A stretch of DNA of 61,249 bases from an uncultured Fibrobacter sp. (GCA_946183925.1 CAMHDS010000006.1:1-61249), one strand, 5' to 3'. Shown: positions 7,389 to 16,343, counted from the first letter of the stretch. Program-made: numbers and translations. Notes: a model not told the origin generated them from the letters alone.

Positions 7389-8774
7389 ATGCTTAAACAA
7401 TATCCAATGTTGCGCTATGTCCTGCAGAAGGGATTCTGGTATCTCTTGACGTTTGTTGTCGCTGTGGCGATTAACTTTACGTTGCCCCGTATGGGTGAGA
7501 ACAACCCTGTGGACATCATTATGGGTAAGGCCGCCCAAGGTCTTTCGCCCGAAGAAGCTAAGCTCAAGAAAGAGGGCCTGCTCAAGGCTTTCGGTATGGC
7601 CGAGCTGGACGACCAGGGTAACGTGATTTACGATCCCGAGGTAGATGCCAACGGTCAGATGAAGACGGTTAAGGTGGCAAAGCTGGACGAAAACGGCGCC
7701 CCTGTGTTGAAGACCGTCAAGGAAGTAAACGAAGACGGCACGCCCAAGATGTTGGAGCGCCAGGTGGTGGACGCCGAGGGTAACCCGGTGTTCGAAGAAA
7801 AGCCGGTGCTCGACGAAAAGGGCAAGCCGGTCATGGAAAAGGATCCGAAGACCAAGAAGAAGGTGGCCAAGGTGGAACAGGTTCCAGTGATGGAACAGTA
7901 CCAGGCCGAACGCCAGGACACCGTCATGGTGGACGAAGTGGTCAAGAAGGCCGACCCCCGCCTTGCTTCTGGATTCTCCCAGTTCCTGGTTTACATCAAG
8001 AACGTGTTCAAGGGTGACCTGGGTATCTCTTACAGCCAGTACCCGAAGCCGGTGGTGGACATCATCAAGGAATCTGTTCCTTGGACGCTCCTTATCCAGG
8101 CTCCGACCATTATCCTTGGCTGGATTATCGGTAACCTTCTCGGTGCCTTCGCTGCCTACAAGCGTGGCATCTTCGACAAGGTGTTCTTCCCCTGCGCCAT
8201 GTTCTTAAACGGCATTCCCTTCTTCGTGTTCGGTATGCTTCTGGTGGCGCTCTTCTCCATCACTCTCGGCTGGTTCCCTGCCATGGGCGCCTACAGCCCC
8301 GACATTACGGAGCTCAGCTTCTCCTGGGGTTGCATCAAGAGTGTGGGCTGGTACTATATTCTGCCCTTCTTCTCGGTGTTCCCGATCCTGCTTTCGGGTC
8401 AGGCAACGGGTATGCGTTCCATGTCCATCTACGAACTGGGTACCGACTACATGAAGTACGCCAAGTGGCTCGGACTTCGCGAAGGCAAGATTATCAGCTA
8501 CGTGTTCCGTAACGCCATGCTCCCGCAGCTCACCGGTCTTGCCCAGAGCCTCGGTACCATGGTGGGCGGCGCCCTCATTACCGAAATGATCTTCTCTTAC
8601 CCGGGTCTCGGTATGGCGATGCTTACCGCTATCCAGCAGAACGACTACGCTACGATTCAGGGTTGTACCTTGATGATTTCGACCTGCGTGCTCGTGGCTA
8701 ACTTTGCCGTTGACGTTTTGATTGCGGTGTTTGACCCCCGTGTCAAGGCCGGTCTCCAGATGGGAGGTAAGTAA
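7389..8774 (+). CDS. ABC importer permease (OppB/DppB type) with repetitive insert
   Basis: This inner-membrane permease has 461 aa, well above the usual ~310-340. TM1 lies at about residues 14-32 and the BPD_transp core at about 225-461, with the EAA-type loop around YMKYAKWLGLREGKI. Between them, in the loop expected to face the periplasm, residues ~72-185 form a charged insert. It is built from roughly 14-residue units such as DENGAPVLKTVKEV, NEDGTPKMLERQVV and DAEGNPVFEEKPVL, with the pattern D/N-x-x-G-x-P. The reading frame is intact and codon use matches the rest of the gene, so this does not look like a frameshift. The gene follows the binding protein after 11 bp and precedes the second permease by 2 bp. 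Confidence 0.88.
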   Translation: MLKQYPMLRYVLQKGFWYLLTFVVAVAINFTLPRMGENNPVDIIMGKAAQGLSPEEAKLKKEGLLKAFGMAELDDQGNVIYDPEVDANGQMKTVKVAKLDENGAPVLKTVKEVNEDGTPKMLERQVVDAEGNPVFEEKPVLDEKGKPVMEKDPKTKKKVAKVEQVPVMEQYQAERQDTVMVDEVVKKADPRLASGFSQFLVYIKNVFKGDLGISYSQYPKPVVDIIKESVPWTLLIQAPTIILGWIIGNLLGAFAAYKRGIFDKVFFPCAMFLNGIPFFVFGMLLVALFSITLGWFPAMGAYSPDITELSFSWGCIKSVGWYYILPFFSVFPILLSGQATGMRSMSIYELGTDYMKYAKWLGLREGKIISYVFRNAMLPQLTGLAQSLGTMVGGALITEMIFSYPGLGMAMLTAIQQNDYATIQGCTLMISTCVLVANFAVDVLIAVFDPRVKAGLQMGGK

Positions 8775-8776
8775 TC

Positions 8777-9622
8777 ATGGGAAAACTATTAAGAAACCTT
8801 CTCAAGTCCCCGATGTTTGTCGTGGGTATCTCTATCTTCATTATTACCCTGTTGATTGCGCTGTTTGGCCCCATGTTCTACCATGTGGACATCAACGCTC
8901 GTGACATCGTGGCTGGGCCCTATGCGGGTTCTAGCGGCGAACACCTGCTGGGTACCGACCACCTGGGCCGTGACTACGTGTCTCTCTTGATCGAAGGCCT
9001 CCGCAGCTCCCTCTATGTGGGCCTGGTGGCGGGAGTCATCGCTACCACCATCGGTGTGCTTATCGGCCTCTTTGGCGGTTTCCGCGGCGGATGGATTGAC
9101 GAAGTGTTGAACATGCTCACCAACATCTTCATCGTGATTCCGCAGTTCGTGATTCTCGTGCTGATTAGCTCTGCTGTCAAGGACGGTCGTTCTTTGACGC
9201 TGATTGGTCTTATCATCGGCCTTACGGCTTGGAGCTGGTCTGCCCGTGCGGTGCGTGCCCAGGCTTCTTCGCTGCGCAGTCGTGACCATATCTCCCTTGC
9301 CAAGATTAACGGCGCAAGCACTCTGAACATCGTTATCAAGCATGTGCTTCCGTACCTGCTTTCTTACGTGTTCATGGTGTTCATTATGCAGGTGTCCTCC
9401 GGTATCCTTTCCGAAGCCTCCATCTCCATGATCGGCCTTGGTCCTCTGGATTCCACTTCTCTGGGTATCATCTTGAACCAGGCGAAGGACAATGGTGCCC
9501 TTTCCGACGGCATCTGGATTGCCTTCTTGCCCGCCACCATCATTATTACCCTGACGGTGTTCGCGCTGTTCCTGATCAATACTTCCATGGAAGGCGTCTT
9601 TAACCCGCGTCTTCGCAAGTAG
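8777..9622 (+). CDS. ABC importer permease (OppC/DppC type)
   Basis: The second permease subunit has 281 aa. It carries an N-terminal TM helix, the GTDHLGRD motif that typically follows the first periplasmic segment in OppC proteins, and about five further TM helices. The ATPase-coupling loop is DHISLAKINGAS. It starts 2 bp after the first permease stop, with GGGAGG in the end of that gene as ribosome binding site. Size and features are ordinary, in contrast to its partner permease. Confidence 0.92.
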   Translation: MGKLLRNLLKSPMFVVGISIFIITLLIALFGPMFYHVDINARDIVAGPYAGSSGEHLLGTDHLGRDYVSLLIEGLRSSLYVGLVAGVIATTIGVLIGLFGGFRGGWIDEVLNMLTNIFIVIPQFVILVLISSAVKDGRSLTLIGLIIGLTAWSWSARAVRAQASSLRSRDHISLAKINGASTLNIVIKHVLPYLLSYVFMVFIMQVSSGILSEASISMIGLGPLDSTSLGIILNQAKDNGALSDGIWIAFLPATIIITLTVFALFLINTSMEGVFNPRLRK

Positions 9623-9634
9623 GAGGTTTAGAAA

Positions 9635-10636
9635 ATGTCTGAAAATGTATTTGAAGTCGAAAACCTGAGCCTCTACTACCTGGGCCGCTTTGGCGACAAG
9701 ACCCACGCGGTGACCAATGTGAGCTTCTCCATGAAGCAGGGTGAAATCCTGGGTATTGCCGGTGAATCCGGTTGCGGTAAGTCCACTTTGGTGTCTGGCC
9801 TTATGGGCATGTGCATCCCGCCTCTCTATCCCGAAGGCGACGGTGACGTGCGCGTAAAGAGCGGCGACAAGATGGAATCTTTGATGAACCGCTCTATCGA
9901 GGATGTCCGCAAGAACGTGCTCGCCCAGAAGGTTTCCATGATTCCCCAGGGCGCCTTCAACGCCCTGAACCCGGTCCGCAAGATTAAGGATATCGCCGCC
10001 GACGTGATTGGCGCCCACCAGCAGCCCGGTAAGCACTTGGACAAGAAGGAAGTCTACGACCGCCTTTGCGAGCGCTTCGACCTGTTCGGCATGGACACCA
10101 AGCGCGTGCTGGATTCTTATCCGATTCAGCTTACCGCCGGTGAACGCCAGCGTTCCGTGATCGGTATCTCTACGCTTTTGAACCCCCAGATGGTGATTGC
10201 CGACGAACCCACTTCCGCTCTGGATGTTTCTACCCAGAAAGAAGTGATCAAGTTGATCTTTGACCTTCTGGACAAGGGCATCTTTAGCACCATGATTTTC
10301 ATTACCCACGAACTTCCGCTGCTGTATCACGTGGCCGACAATATCGCTATTATGTACGCCGGCGAATTCGTGGAAAAGGGCACTGCAGAACAGGTGGTGA
10401 AGGATCCCCGTCACCCCTACACCCAGGCTCTGATGGGCGCTATGCTCAGTACCGAGGCCAGCCAGCGTAACCGCCACCCGGTGGCAATCGAAGGCGCACC
10501 TCCGAGCCTGCGTAACAAGATTACGGGTTGCCGCTTTGCCGACCGTTGCAAAAAGGCATGCCCCGACTGCAAGAAGAATACCCAGAACCTCCGCGTTGTC
10601 GGTGGTCGTGATGTGAGGTGCGATTATGCTGAGTGA
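9635..10636 (+). CDS. ABC importer ATPase 1 (OppD/DppD type)
   Basis: The first of two cytoplasmic ATPases has 333 aa. Walker A is GESGCGKST, Walker B is MVIADEPTSALD and the switch His is in THELPLL. The signature reads LTAGERQRS, departing from the usual LSGG. The C-terminus carries the oligopeptide-transporter domain with the Cys cluster GCRFADRCKKACPDC, an iron-sulphur-type motif in this family. AGGAGG lies 8 bp before the ATG. The end of the gene overlaps the start of the next ATPase by 11 bp, which points to translational coupling. Confidence 0.92.
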   Translation: MSENVFEVENLSLYYLGRFGDKTHAVTNVSFSMKQGEILGIAGESGCGKSTLVSGLMGMCIPPLYPEGDGDVRVKSGDKMESLMNRSIEDVRKNVLAQKVSMIPQGAFNALNPVRKIKDIAADVIGAHQQPGKHLDKKEVYDRLCERFDLFGMDTKRVLDSYPIQLTAGERQRSVIGISTLLNPQMVIADEPTSALDVSTQKEVIKLIFDLLDKGIFSTMIFITHELPLLYHVADNIAIMYAGEFVEKGTAEQVVKDPRHPYTQALMGAMLSTEASQRNRHPVAIEGAPPSLRNKITGCRFADRCKKACPDCKKNTQNLRVVGGRDVRCDYAE

Positions 10637-11435
10637 TAAGCCTGTTGTATTTTCTGCCAAGCGCATTAGCAAGGACTTTGGCGCCGGCAAGACCTTGAAG
10701 ACCGCCGTGAAGGATGTTTCCTTCGACATTTATGACGAAGAATTCATCTCTATCGTGGGTGGCTCCGGTTGCGGCAAGTCCGTGCTGGCAAAGATCATGC
10801 TCGGACTCTACGAACCCACCCGCGGCCAGTTCCTCTACAGGGATCACAAGATCAAGAATCTGAAGGACCACTGGAACGAAGTTCAGTTCGTGTTCCAGGA
10901 CCCGTTTGGATGCTTCAACCAGTTCTTTACGATTCGTAGCCAGCTGGAAGATGCCCTGAACGTGCTCAAGAACAAGCCCAGCAAGGAAGAAGTCCGCCGC
11001 CGCGTGGACGAAGGCCTGATGGCTGTGAATGTGAAGCCCTCCGATATCGAAGGCAAGTACCCGTTCGAGCTTTCTGGTGGTCAGATGCAGCGTATGCTTT
11101 TGGCCCGTATCTTTGCCCTGCGCCCGAAGGTATTGATTGCCGACGAAGCCACCTCCATGGTGGACGCCTGCGTGCGCGCCAACATCTTGGATTATCTCCG
11201 CAAGTTGAAAGATGAGCTGAAGATGACCGTGGTGTTCGTGACTCACGATATCGGCCTTGCCAACTACGTGTCTGACCGTATCTTCATTATGCACGACGGT
11301 AAGATTGTGAACCAGGGTACTCCGGCAGAAGTGCTGGACAACACCACTGAGCCGCATACGCTCCGCCTGCTGGACGATATCCCCGAAGTCCACAAGACCG
11401 AATGGATCAAGAACAGCCATCGTTCTAAGAAGTAA
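10626..11435 (+). CDS. ABC importer ATPase 2 (OppF/DppF type, short)
   Basis: The second ATPase has 269 aa. Walker A is GGSGCGKSV, where the usual second Ser/Thr is Val. The signature is LSGGQMQRML, Walker B is VLIADEATSMVD, and the switch His is in THDIGL. It lacks the C-terminal Cys-rich oligopeptide domain found in its partner, so it is shorter than a typical OppF. It overlaps the preceding gene by 11 bp and ends the operon just before a strong terminator. Confidence 0.9.
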   Translation: MLSDKPVVFSAKRISKDFGAGKTLKTAVKDVSFDIYDEEFISIVGGSGCGKSVLAKIMLGLYEPTRGQFLYRDHKIKNLKDHWNEVQFVFQDPFGCFNQFFTIRSQLEDALNVLKNKPSKEEVRRRVDEGLMAVNVKPSDIEGKYPFELSGGQMQRMLLARIFALRPKVLIADEATSMVDACVRANILDYLRKLKDELKMTVVFVTHDIGLANYVSDRIFIMHDGKIVNQGTPAEVLDNTTEPHTLRLLDDIPEVHKTEWIKNSHRSKK

Positions 11436-11457
11436 GGTCGTTTTTAGTGAAAAAAAG

Positions 11458-11494
11458 CCGTAGCGAGACCCGCTGCGGTTTTTTGCTTTTTTTT
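11458..11494 (+). terminator. Terminator of the importer operon
   Basis: CCGTAGCG (11458-11465) pairs with CGCTGCGG (11471-11478, one G-U pair), followed by T runs at 11479-11484 and 11487-11494. Confidence 0.8.
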
Positions 11495-11611
11495 GCGGCA
11501 CCGTTGGGCCTTTAGTAAACTGTTTTAGAAAAAAAAGAGTATTTTTATTACAGAGTTTGTAATGTTTGGGTCGGGAGTTGCACAAACCCCGGGGTAAAAG
11601 GGAGGTTGGAA

Positions 11612-12952
11612 ATGAAACAGATTCTATGGACTTCGGTACTATCCCTGATGGTTGCCGCCTGTCTAACCGCTTGCGGTGATTCGTCCAGCAGTTCGTCTTA
11701 CGATATCCCCAGCTACAAGAGCGAAGCGGCCCTGCCCGATTCTTGCAACATGGAAATTGCCAAGGTAGATACTGCCTACTACGCTTGCTTTGAGAACAAA
11801 TGGGTGGCGGTGACGGATAGTGCTACTGTCGAGCAGTTCAAGGAAGGTCTGGACGAAAAGGAAATAAAGAAGATGCTTGAAGAACTTGAGGACCTGCAGG
11901 CCAATAGTTCTAGCTCTACCAAGAAAAAGAAGAAATCGACCAGCAGTAGTTCCTCTGGCACCAAAAAGACCGATGGCAGCAGTGCTAGTGGCAGCAATGG
12001 TGGCAGTGATGACGACGAAGGCATCGACGACGAAGATGCCTGTGAAGACTGCGTTATTGACGATGACGACGAAGAAGAGGAGAGTTCTAGCAGCAGTGAA
12101 GAAACATCTTCTAGTAGCGAGGAAGAAAGTTCCAGTAGTAGCGAAGAGGTCGTTATCGATTGCTCCGGTAAGACGGCAAAGGCCGGCAAGCAGAATATGA
12201 GCGTCACAGTCGATGGTAAGAAACTCTCTTTTATTATGTATGTTCCCAACGCTTATAAGGGCGACAAGGCTGTGCCGCTGGTTGTTGACTACCACCAGAT
12301 TGGCGGTTCCGGCCAGGGACAGTTCAATGACACGAAATATCGACTCCAAACCGACGCTGAAGGCGTGATTACGCTTTACCCCGATGGTACCAACAAACCG
12401 GGTGGAATGGGCCCTGGCTGGAATGTGGGGCCGTGCTGCTCCAACGATGATGATGTCAAGTTTACTCGCGAAATGATTAATATGGTCGAAGAAATCGCTT
12501 GTATCGACCCCAAGCGCGTTTATGCAGCTGGCTACTCCATGGGAGGCGGCATGGCTAATCATGTGGCTTGCTTTATGGCGGATGTCTTTGCCGCCGTGGC
12601 ACCGGCTGCTATGGACTTGAACAAAACCAATAGTGCCCAGTGCAACCCCGATCGTCCCATCTCTATCATCATGTTCCGCGGAAAGAAAGACGGTGTCTGC
12701 AAGTACATAGGTGGCGATAGTGGCTTCAACGACGGATTGAATTTCTTGGGTGCTGAAGATAACTTCAGGTTCTGGGCTGAAAAGAATGGCTGCACTGGTA
12801 ATCCGACGACTAACTCTGACGGTTGTAGCGAATATTCCAACTGCAAGGACGGCACGAAGGTCGTGCTCTGCACCAATGAAGATGGTGGACACGACCAGGG
12901 TGACGCCAGCATTGGCTGGCCGTTCCTGAAGCAGTTCAAACTGCCCGATTAG
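11612..12952 (+). CDS. Lipoprotein esterase (PHB-depolymerase/feruloyl-esterase fold) with Ser/Asp-rich linker
   Basis: The start is ATG 11612, not the in-frame TTG 6 nt earlier, because AGGGAGG at about 11599-11605 spaces best to it. The 446-aa product has a lipobox LTAC (Cys about residue 21). Residues ~30-72 form a small module (SYKSEAALPDSC...YYACFENKW) shared with the FISUMP lipoproteins at 21587-27160. A long low-complexity linker of Ser, Lys and Asp/Glu blocks spans about residues 95-185. The alpha/beta-hydrolase domain follows, with oxyanion-type HQIGGSG, nucleophile elbow GYSMGG and a likely catalytic His in GGHDQGD. Family members cleave ferulate or acetate esters of hemicellulose or polyester. 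Surface attachment by lipid plus a long flexible linker suits an enzyme working on insoluble substrate. Confidence 0.82.
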   Translation: MKQILWTSVLSLMVAACLTACGDSSSSSSYDIPSYKSEAALPDSCNMEIAKVDTAYYACFENKWVAVTDSATVEQFKEGLDEKEIKKMLEELEDLQANSSSSTKKKKKSTSSSSSGTKKTDGSSASGSNGGSDDDEGIDDEDACEDCVIDDDDEEEESSSSSEETSSSSEEESSSSSEEVVIDCSGKTAKAGKQNMSVTVDGKKLSFIMYVPNAYKGDKAVPLVVDYHQIGGSGQGQFNDTKYRLQTDAEGVITLYPDGTNKPGGMGPGWNVGPCCSNDDDVKFTREMINMVEEIACIDPKRVYAAGYSMGGGMANHVACFMADVFAAVAPAAMDLNKTNSAQCNPDRPISIIMFRGKKDGVCKYIGGDSGFNDGLNFLGAEDNFRFWAEKNGCTGNPTTNSDGCSEYSNCKDGTKVVLCTNEDGGHDQGDASIGWPFLKQFKLPD

Positions 12953-13000
12953 GGCCTGATGCTGCGGCCTGTTTCTTGTTGAAAACAGTAAATATCCAGA

Positions 13001-13026
13001 AAAGCCCCCTTTGCGGGGCTTTTTTA
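13001..13026 (+). terminator. Terminator of the esterase gene
   Basis: AGCCCC and GGGGCT arms around a short CTTTGC loop are followed by TTTTTT. It lies immediately before the GH9 promoter box. Confidence 0.8.
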
Positions 13027-13028
13027 CA

Positions 13029-13036
13029 TATATTCA
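13029..13036 (+). promoter_or_regulatory. TATATTCA promoter box of the GH9 gene
   Basis: The box ends 4 nt before ATG 13041. It directly follows the upstream terminator, so this gene needs its own promoter, and no well-spaced Shine-Dalgarno is present. Confidence 0.45.
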
Positions 13037-13040
13037 GGGT

Positions 13041-14813
13041 ATGAATATTCATAAGAATGCTATTGCCAAAGTTTGTGCGGTGGCTTTTGCCGCCGTCCCG
13101 TTTTATTTGACCCCTGTCTTTGCGGGCCCCCTGATGAACCAGCTGGGCTACGCCCCTGAAGCCGAGAAGCAGGTGGTGATTCCCGGTAACGACGCCAACG
13201 GTCTGGAAGTCCGAGACCTGAAGGGGAAAACCGTTTTGAAGCTGAAGGCCCCTAATGTGGGCGAGTGGGAGTACAGCGGCGAAGAGACCCAGGTGTTCGA
13301 TATTTCTGCAGTAAAGGCTCCTGGCACCTACCGCCTGTTCCGCAATGGTGAGTACCTGGGGAACCCCATTACGGTGGGCAAGAATGTCTACGAAGGCGTT
13401 ACCAAGGCGATCCTCAAGTGGTTCTATTACCAGCGGGCCAGCATGCCCCTGGAAGCTCCTTACGCTGACAAGTGGGTCCGTGCGGCGGGCCACATGGACG
13501 ATAAGGTTATCGTCTACGGTACCGACAAGGCCACAGGCGGAAAGGGGGCTGGCAAGGTCATCAAGTCCCCTCGCGGGTGGTACGACGCCGGCGACTACGG
13601 CAAGTACATCGTGAATTCCGGCATTACGGTATGGACCCTGCTGGATCTGTACGAAAAGTTCCCGAAGTATGCGGACACCCTGAGCTGGGATGTCCCGCGG
13701 GAGTACGCGAAGCTGCCCCTGCTTCTAGAAGAGGTCCGCTATAATTTGGACTGGATGCTGACCCTGCAGGACAAGGACGGCAGTGTATTCCACAAGGTTT
13801 CGACCCTGAAGTTCTGCGGAAGCGTGGCACCTGAGAAAGATACGGCACCCCGTTACGCCATTCTGAAAAGCGTGACGGCGGCTCTGGACTTTGCAGGCGT
13901 GATGGCCCAGGCCAGCGTAGTGTATGCTCCCTTTGACAAGGCCTACAGCTCCAAGATGCTGAAGGCGGCTGAGAGTGCCTACGCCTGGGCGAAGAAGAAT
14001 CCTGAGGCGTTCTACAAGCAGCCTGCCGATGTGCAGACGGGCAGCTACGCCCCAGGTAACGAAGACGGAAAGGACGAGTTCCGCTTTGCGGCTGCGGAGC
14101 TTTACAATGCGAAGGTGGTCGCAGGTGCAGACCCGAAAACGGACAAGGCCACGGCTGCTTACCTAGAAGACTTGAAAGCTAATCCCTTCACCCAGAATGG
14201 GGCTTGGTGGGGCGACCTGAACATGCTTGCGGTTTTCCGCGTGGCAAATGCTCCTAAGGTGTTCGGCGATAGCCTTGCCGGTGTGGCAAAGAAGATTTTG
14301 CTGGACGAGGCGAACAGCCTGCGTTCTATCGGCGATACCAGTGCCTACCGCCTACCCGCATTCCCCTGGAGTTGGAACTGGGGCAGCAACAGCGCCATGG
14401 CAAACAATGGCATTGTGCTGGTTCAGGCCTACCTTTTGACGGGTGACAAGAGTTACCTGGATGGCGCGCAGCAGTGCCTGGATTACCTGTTGGGCAAGAA
14501 CCCCATGGATATTTCCTATGTGACGGGCTTTGGTTTCCGCAGCCCCCGCAATCCGCACCATCGCCCCAGCGAAGCGGACTTTGTGGATGATCCGGTGCCC
14601 GGCATGTTGGTGGGTGGCCCTCACCTGGGCAAGCAGGATATCAACCTGAACGGGACTGATCATTGGAAATGCCCGAACTACGCCGCTGCCGACAAGCCAG
14701 CCCTGGCTTACTTGGATGACCGCTGCAGCTATGCTACCAACGAAGTGGCCATCAACTGGAATGCTCCCTTGGCATTTTTGGCAGGCGCCCTCCAGGCAAT
14801 TTACAATCGCTGA
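13041..14813 (+). CDS. Secreted glycoside hydrolase family 9 (endoglucanase)
   Basis: The 590-aa protein should cleave beta-1,4-glucan by inversion outside the cytoplasm. A signal peptide occupies about residues 1-29 (ending VFAG). An N-terminal Ig-like CelD_N domain (LMNQLGYAPEAEKQVVI onward) is followed by the (alpha/alpha)6 catalytic domain. Catalytic motifs are visible: GWYDAGDYGKY with the base Asp pair, SPRNPHHRPS with the conserved His/Arg, and NEVAINWNAPL with the acid Glu close to the C-terminus. There is no CBM and no basic C-terminal tail. The ATG at 13041 is preferred over an in-frame TTG at 13011 that lies inside the terminator hairpin. Confidence 0.92.
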   Translation: MNIHKNAIAKVCAVAFAAVPFYLTPVFAGPLMNQLGYAPEAEKQVVIPGNDANGLEVRDLKGKTVLKLKAPNVGEWEYSGEETQVFDISAVKAPGTYRLFRNGEYLGNPITVGKNVYEGVTKAILKWFYYQRASMPLEAPYADKWVRAAGHMDDKVIVYGTDKATGGKGAGKVIKSPRGWYDAGDYGKYIVNSGITVWTLLDLYEKFPKYADTLSWDVPREYAKLPLLLEEVRYNLDWMLTLQDKDGSVFHKVSTLKFCGSVAPEKDTAPRYAILKSVTAALDFAGVMAQASVVYAPFDKAYSSKMLKAAESAYAWAKKNPEAFYKQPADVQTGSYAPGNEDGKDEFRFAAAELYNAKVVAGADPKTDKATAAYLEDLKANPFTQNGAWWGDLNMLAVFRVANAPKVFGDSLAGVAKKILLDEANSLRSIGDTSAYRLPAFPWSWNWGSNSAMANNGIVLVQAYLLTGDKSYLDGAQQCLDYLLGKNPMDISYVTGFGFRSPRNPHHRPSEADFVDDPVPGMLVGGPHLGKQDINLNGTDHWKCPNYAAADKPALAYLDDRCSYATNEVAINWNAPLAFLAGALQAIYNR

Positions 14814-14877
14814 CAAGTCTCGTTCTCTTTCATTGTCATGCCCGCGCTCCATGTTCGTCATGTTTGCGCCTTTCATT

Positions 14878-14905
14878 GTCATGCCCGGCTTGACCGGGCA
14901 TCTCC
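14878..14905. repeat. REP-like palindrome, family A copy 2
   Basis: GTCATGCCCGGCTTGACCGG then GCATCTCC. GCCCGG/CCGGGC arms. A half-copy CATTGTCATGCCCGCG lies just upstream at 14831-14846. It sits between the GH9 stop and the NUDIX promoter. Confidence 0.65.
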
Positions 14906-14909
14906 TTTT

Positions 14910-14917
14910 TATATTTC
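14910..14917 (+). promoter_or_regulatory. TATATTTC promoter box of the NUDIX gene
   Basis: The box ends 5 nt before ATG 14923. No Shine-Dalgarno is visible. It fixes the start well inside a longer open frame. Confidence 0.45.
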
Positions 14918-14922
14918 CCTCT

Positions 14923-15462
14923 ATGGAAGAACAAATCGACATCTTGAACCCTGACGGAAGTCCGGCAGGGTATTCTTGCGGGCGTACAGAGGTTCACGCC
15001 AAAGGGCTTTGGCACCGCACGGTCCATATCTGGGCCTTTGATGGAACGGGTCGTGTACTTTTCCAGCTTCGCAGTCATTTGAAAGAGAACAACCCGAATC
15101 TTCTGGACACCAGCTGCGCGGGCCACATCTCTGCTGGCGACACCAGCCGGAATGCCGCCGTCCGAGAACTGAAAGAGGAATTAGGTGTCCATAAAAATTC
15201 AGGTGATTTGGAATACCTCTTTGAAGCGACCCACGAAAGTGTCTTGAACGACGGCACTTATTTTGACAACGAATATTACGATACATACAAAATAACGCTT
15301 ACCGACGAAGAGGCCCGCCATCTGGTGCCGCAGCCCGGCGAGGTGGACGATTTCGTGTGGATGACGGTGCCGGAATTTCTGGAACTGAACCGCAAGCACC
15401 CCGAAAGGTTCGTAAGCCACCCGAAAGATTACCAATGGCTCGAAAGTATTTCTAGATTGTAG
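14923..15462 (+). CDS. NUDIX hydrolase (isopentenyl-diphosphate-isomerase-like group)
   Basis: The 179-aa protein starts MEEQIDILNPDG. The open frame extends further upstream, but that part runs through a palindromic repeat and out of register with the promoter box. The Nudix box is GHISAGD...RELKEELGV: the first acidic position is Asp instead of Glu, while the REL..EEL core with metal-binding Glu is intact. The segment LWHRTVHIWAFD and the repeated His/Asp layout resemble the IDI/YfcD-like branch, whose substrates are mostly unknown. It is followed after 3 bp by a patatin-like gene and then a DUF1653 gene, probably one operon. Confidence 0.85.
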   Translation: MEEQIDILNPDGSPAGYSCGRTEVHAKGLWHRTVHIWAFDGTGRVLFQLRSHLKENNPNLLDTSCAGHISAGDTSRNAAVRELKEELGVHKNSGDLEYLFEATHESVLNDGTYFDNEYYDTYKITLTDEEARHLVPQPGEVDDFVWMTVPEFLELNRKHPERFVSHPKDYQWLESISRL

Positions 15463-15465
15463 CCC

Positions 15466-16332
15466 ATGATGTACAAGAAAGTGGCAGTGGTTGTGGAAGG
15501 CGGCGGCATGCGCGGCGCCTACACGGGCGGTATTCTGGACGTGTTCAACGAGCTGGGGCTCCGCTTTGGAGGCGCCTGCGGAACTTCTGCCGGCGTGACC
15601 CACCTGTGCAGTTTCTTGTCGGAACAGATTGGCCGAAATTTCCGTATCGATACGGTGCATTCCAAGTCCAGTAAATATATGGGCTGGGGAAACCTGATTC
15701 GTACCGGCGAATTTTTCGAGGTGGATTATTGCTACAGGCAAATCCCTTACGAGATAGAACCCTTCGACATGGAAAAATTCGCCGAGGCCTGCAAGACGAC
15801 GGAATTTTACGCCTGCAGTTCCAACCTGGAAACAGGCGGCGCGGAATACCTGCGGGTGATGGACTATCGCGAGGAGCACGACATGAACGCTATTCGCGCC
15901 TCGGCATCGCTCCCGCTGATGAGCCATATCGTGGAACTAGACGGCAAAAAACTTTTGGACGGCGGCATTGCCGACAGCATTCCTTTTGAGATTATGGAGA
16001 AGAAGGGCTTCGAGAAGATCGTGATTCTCTTGACCCAGCCGGAAGGTTACCGCAAGAAACCCAACTCCATGATTCCCCTGTTCAAGCTGCTCTACCGCAA
16101 GTACCCGAAGTTCATCGAGGCGGCGGCCAACCGGCACGAACGCTACAACGCCTGTCTGGACTTGATTGCCGAAAAGGAAAAAGAAGGGAGTGTGTTTGTG
16201 TTCCGACCCAGCGAGGCCATGCACATTTCCCGACTGGAAAAGGACAAGTCCAAACTGGTGGACCTTTACAACTTGGGCCGCAAAGATGTAAACGCCCGCC
16301 TGGATGCCTTGCTGAATTTTTTGGAAAATTAA
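15466..16332 (+). CDS. Patatin-like phospholipase (RssA/YjjU type)
   Basis: This 288-aa soluble protein has the Ser-Asp dyad of patatin lipid acyl hydrolases. The oxyanion loop is EGGGMRGAYTGG near residue 10, the nucleophile elbow is GTSAG, and the catalytic Asp is in LLDGGIADSIP. Family members hydrolyse phospholipid or lysophospholipid acyl esters; the bacterial YjjU branch is poorly characterised. No signal peptide is seen, so it should act at the cytoplasmic face. Two ATGs lie side by side at 15466 and 15469. It is tightly coupled to the NUDIX gene. Confidence 0.88.
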   Translation: MMYKKVAVVVEGGGMRGAYTGGILDVFNELGLRFGGACGTSAGVTHLCSFLSEQIGRNFRIDTVHSKSSKYMGWGNLIRTGEFFEVDYCYRQIPYEIEPFDMEKFAEACKTTEFYACSSNLETGGAEYLRVMDYREEHDMNAIRASASLPLMSHIVELDGKKLLDGGIADSIPFEIMEKKGFEKIVILLTQPEGYRKKPNSMIPLFKLLYRKYPKFIEAAANRHERYNACLDLIAEKEKEGSVFVFRPSEAMHISRLEKDKSKLVDLYNLGRKDVNARLDALLNFLEN

Positions 16333-16343
16333 TTCGGGGTTTT

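Noticed and set aside
8789..10729. Long antisense open frame (646 codons) opposite the importer genes
   Set aside because: It is the complementary reading of well-supported permease and ATPase genes, has His/Gly/Gln-rich low-information translation, no signal or motif, and no ribosome binding site.
13011..13040. TTG start upstream for the GH9 enzyme
   Set aside because: It lies in the terminator hairpin of the previous gene; the ATG at 13041 gives a normal signal peptide.
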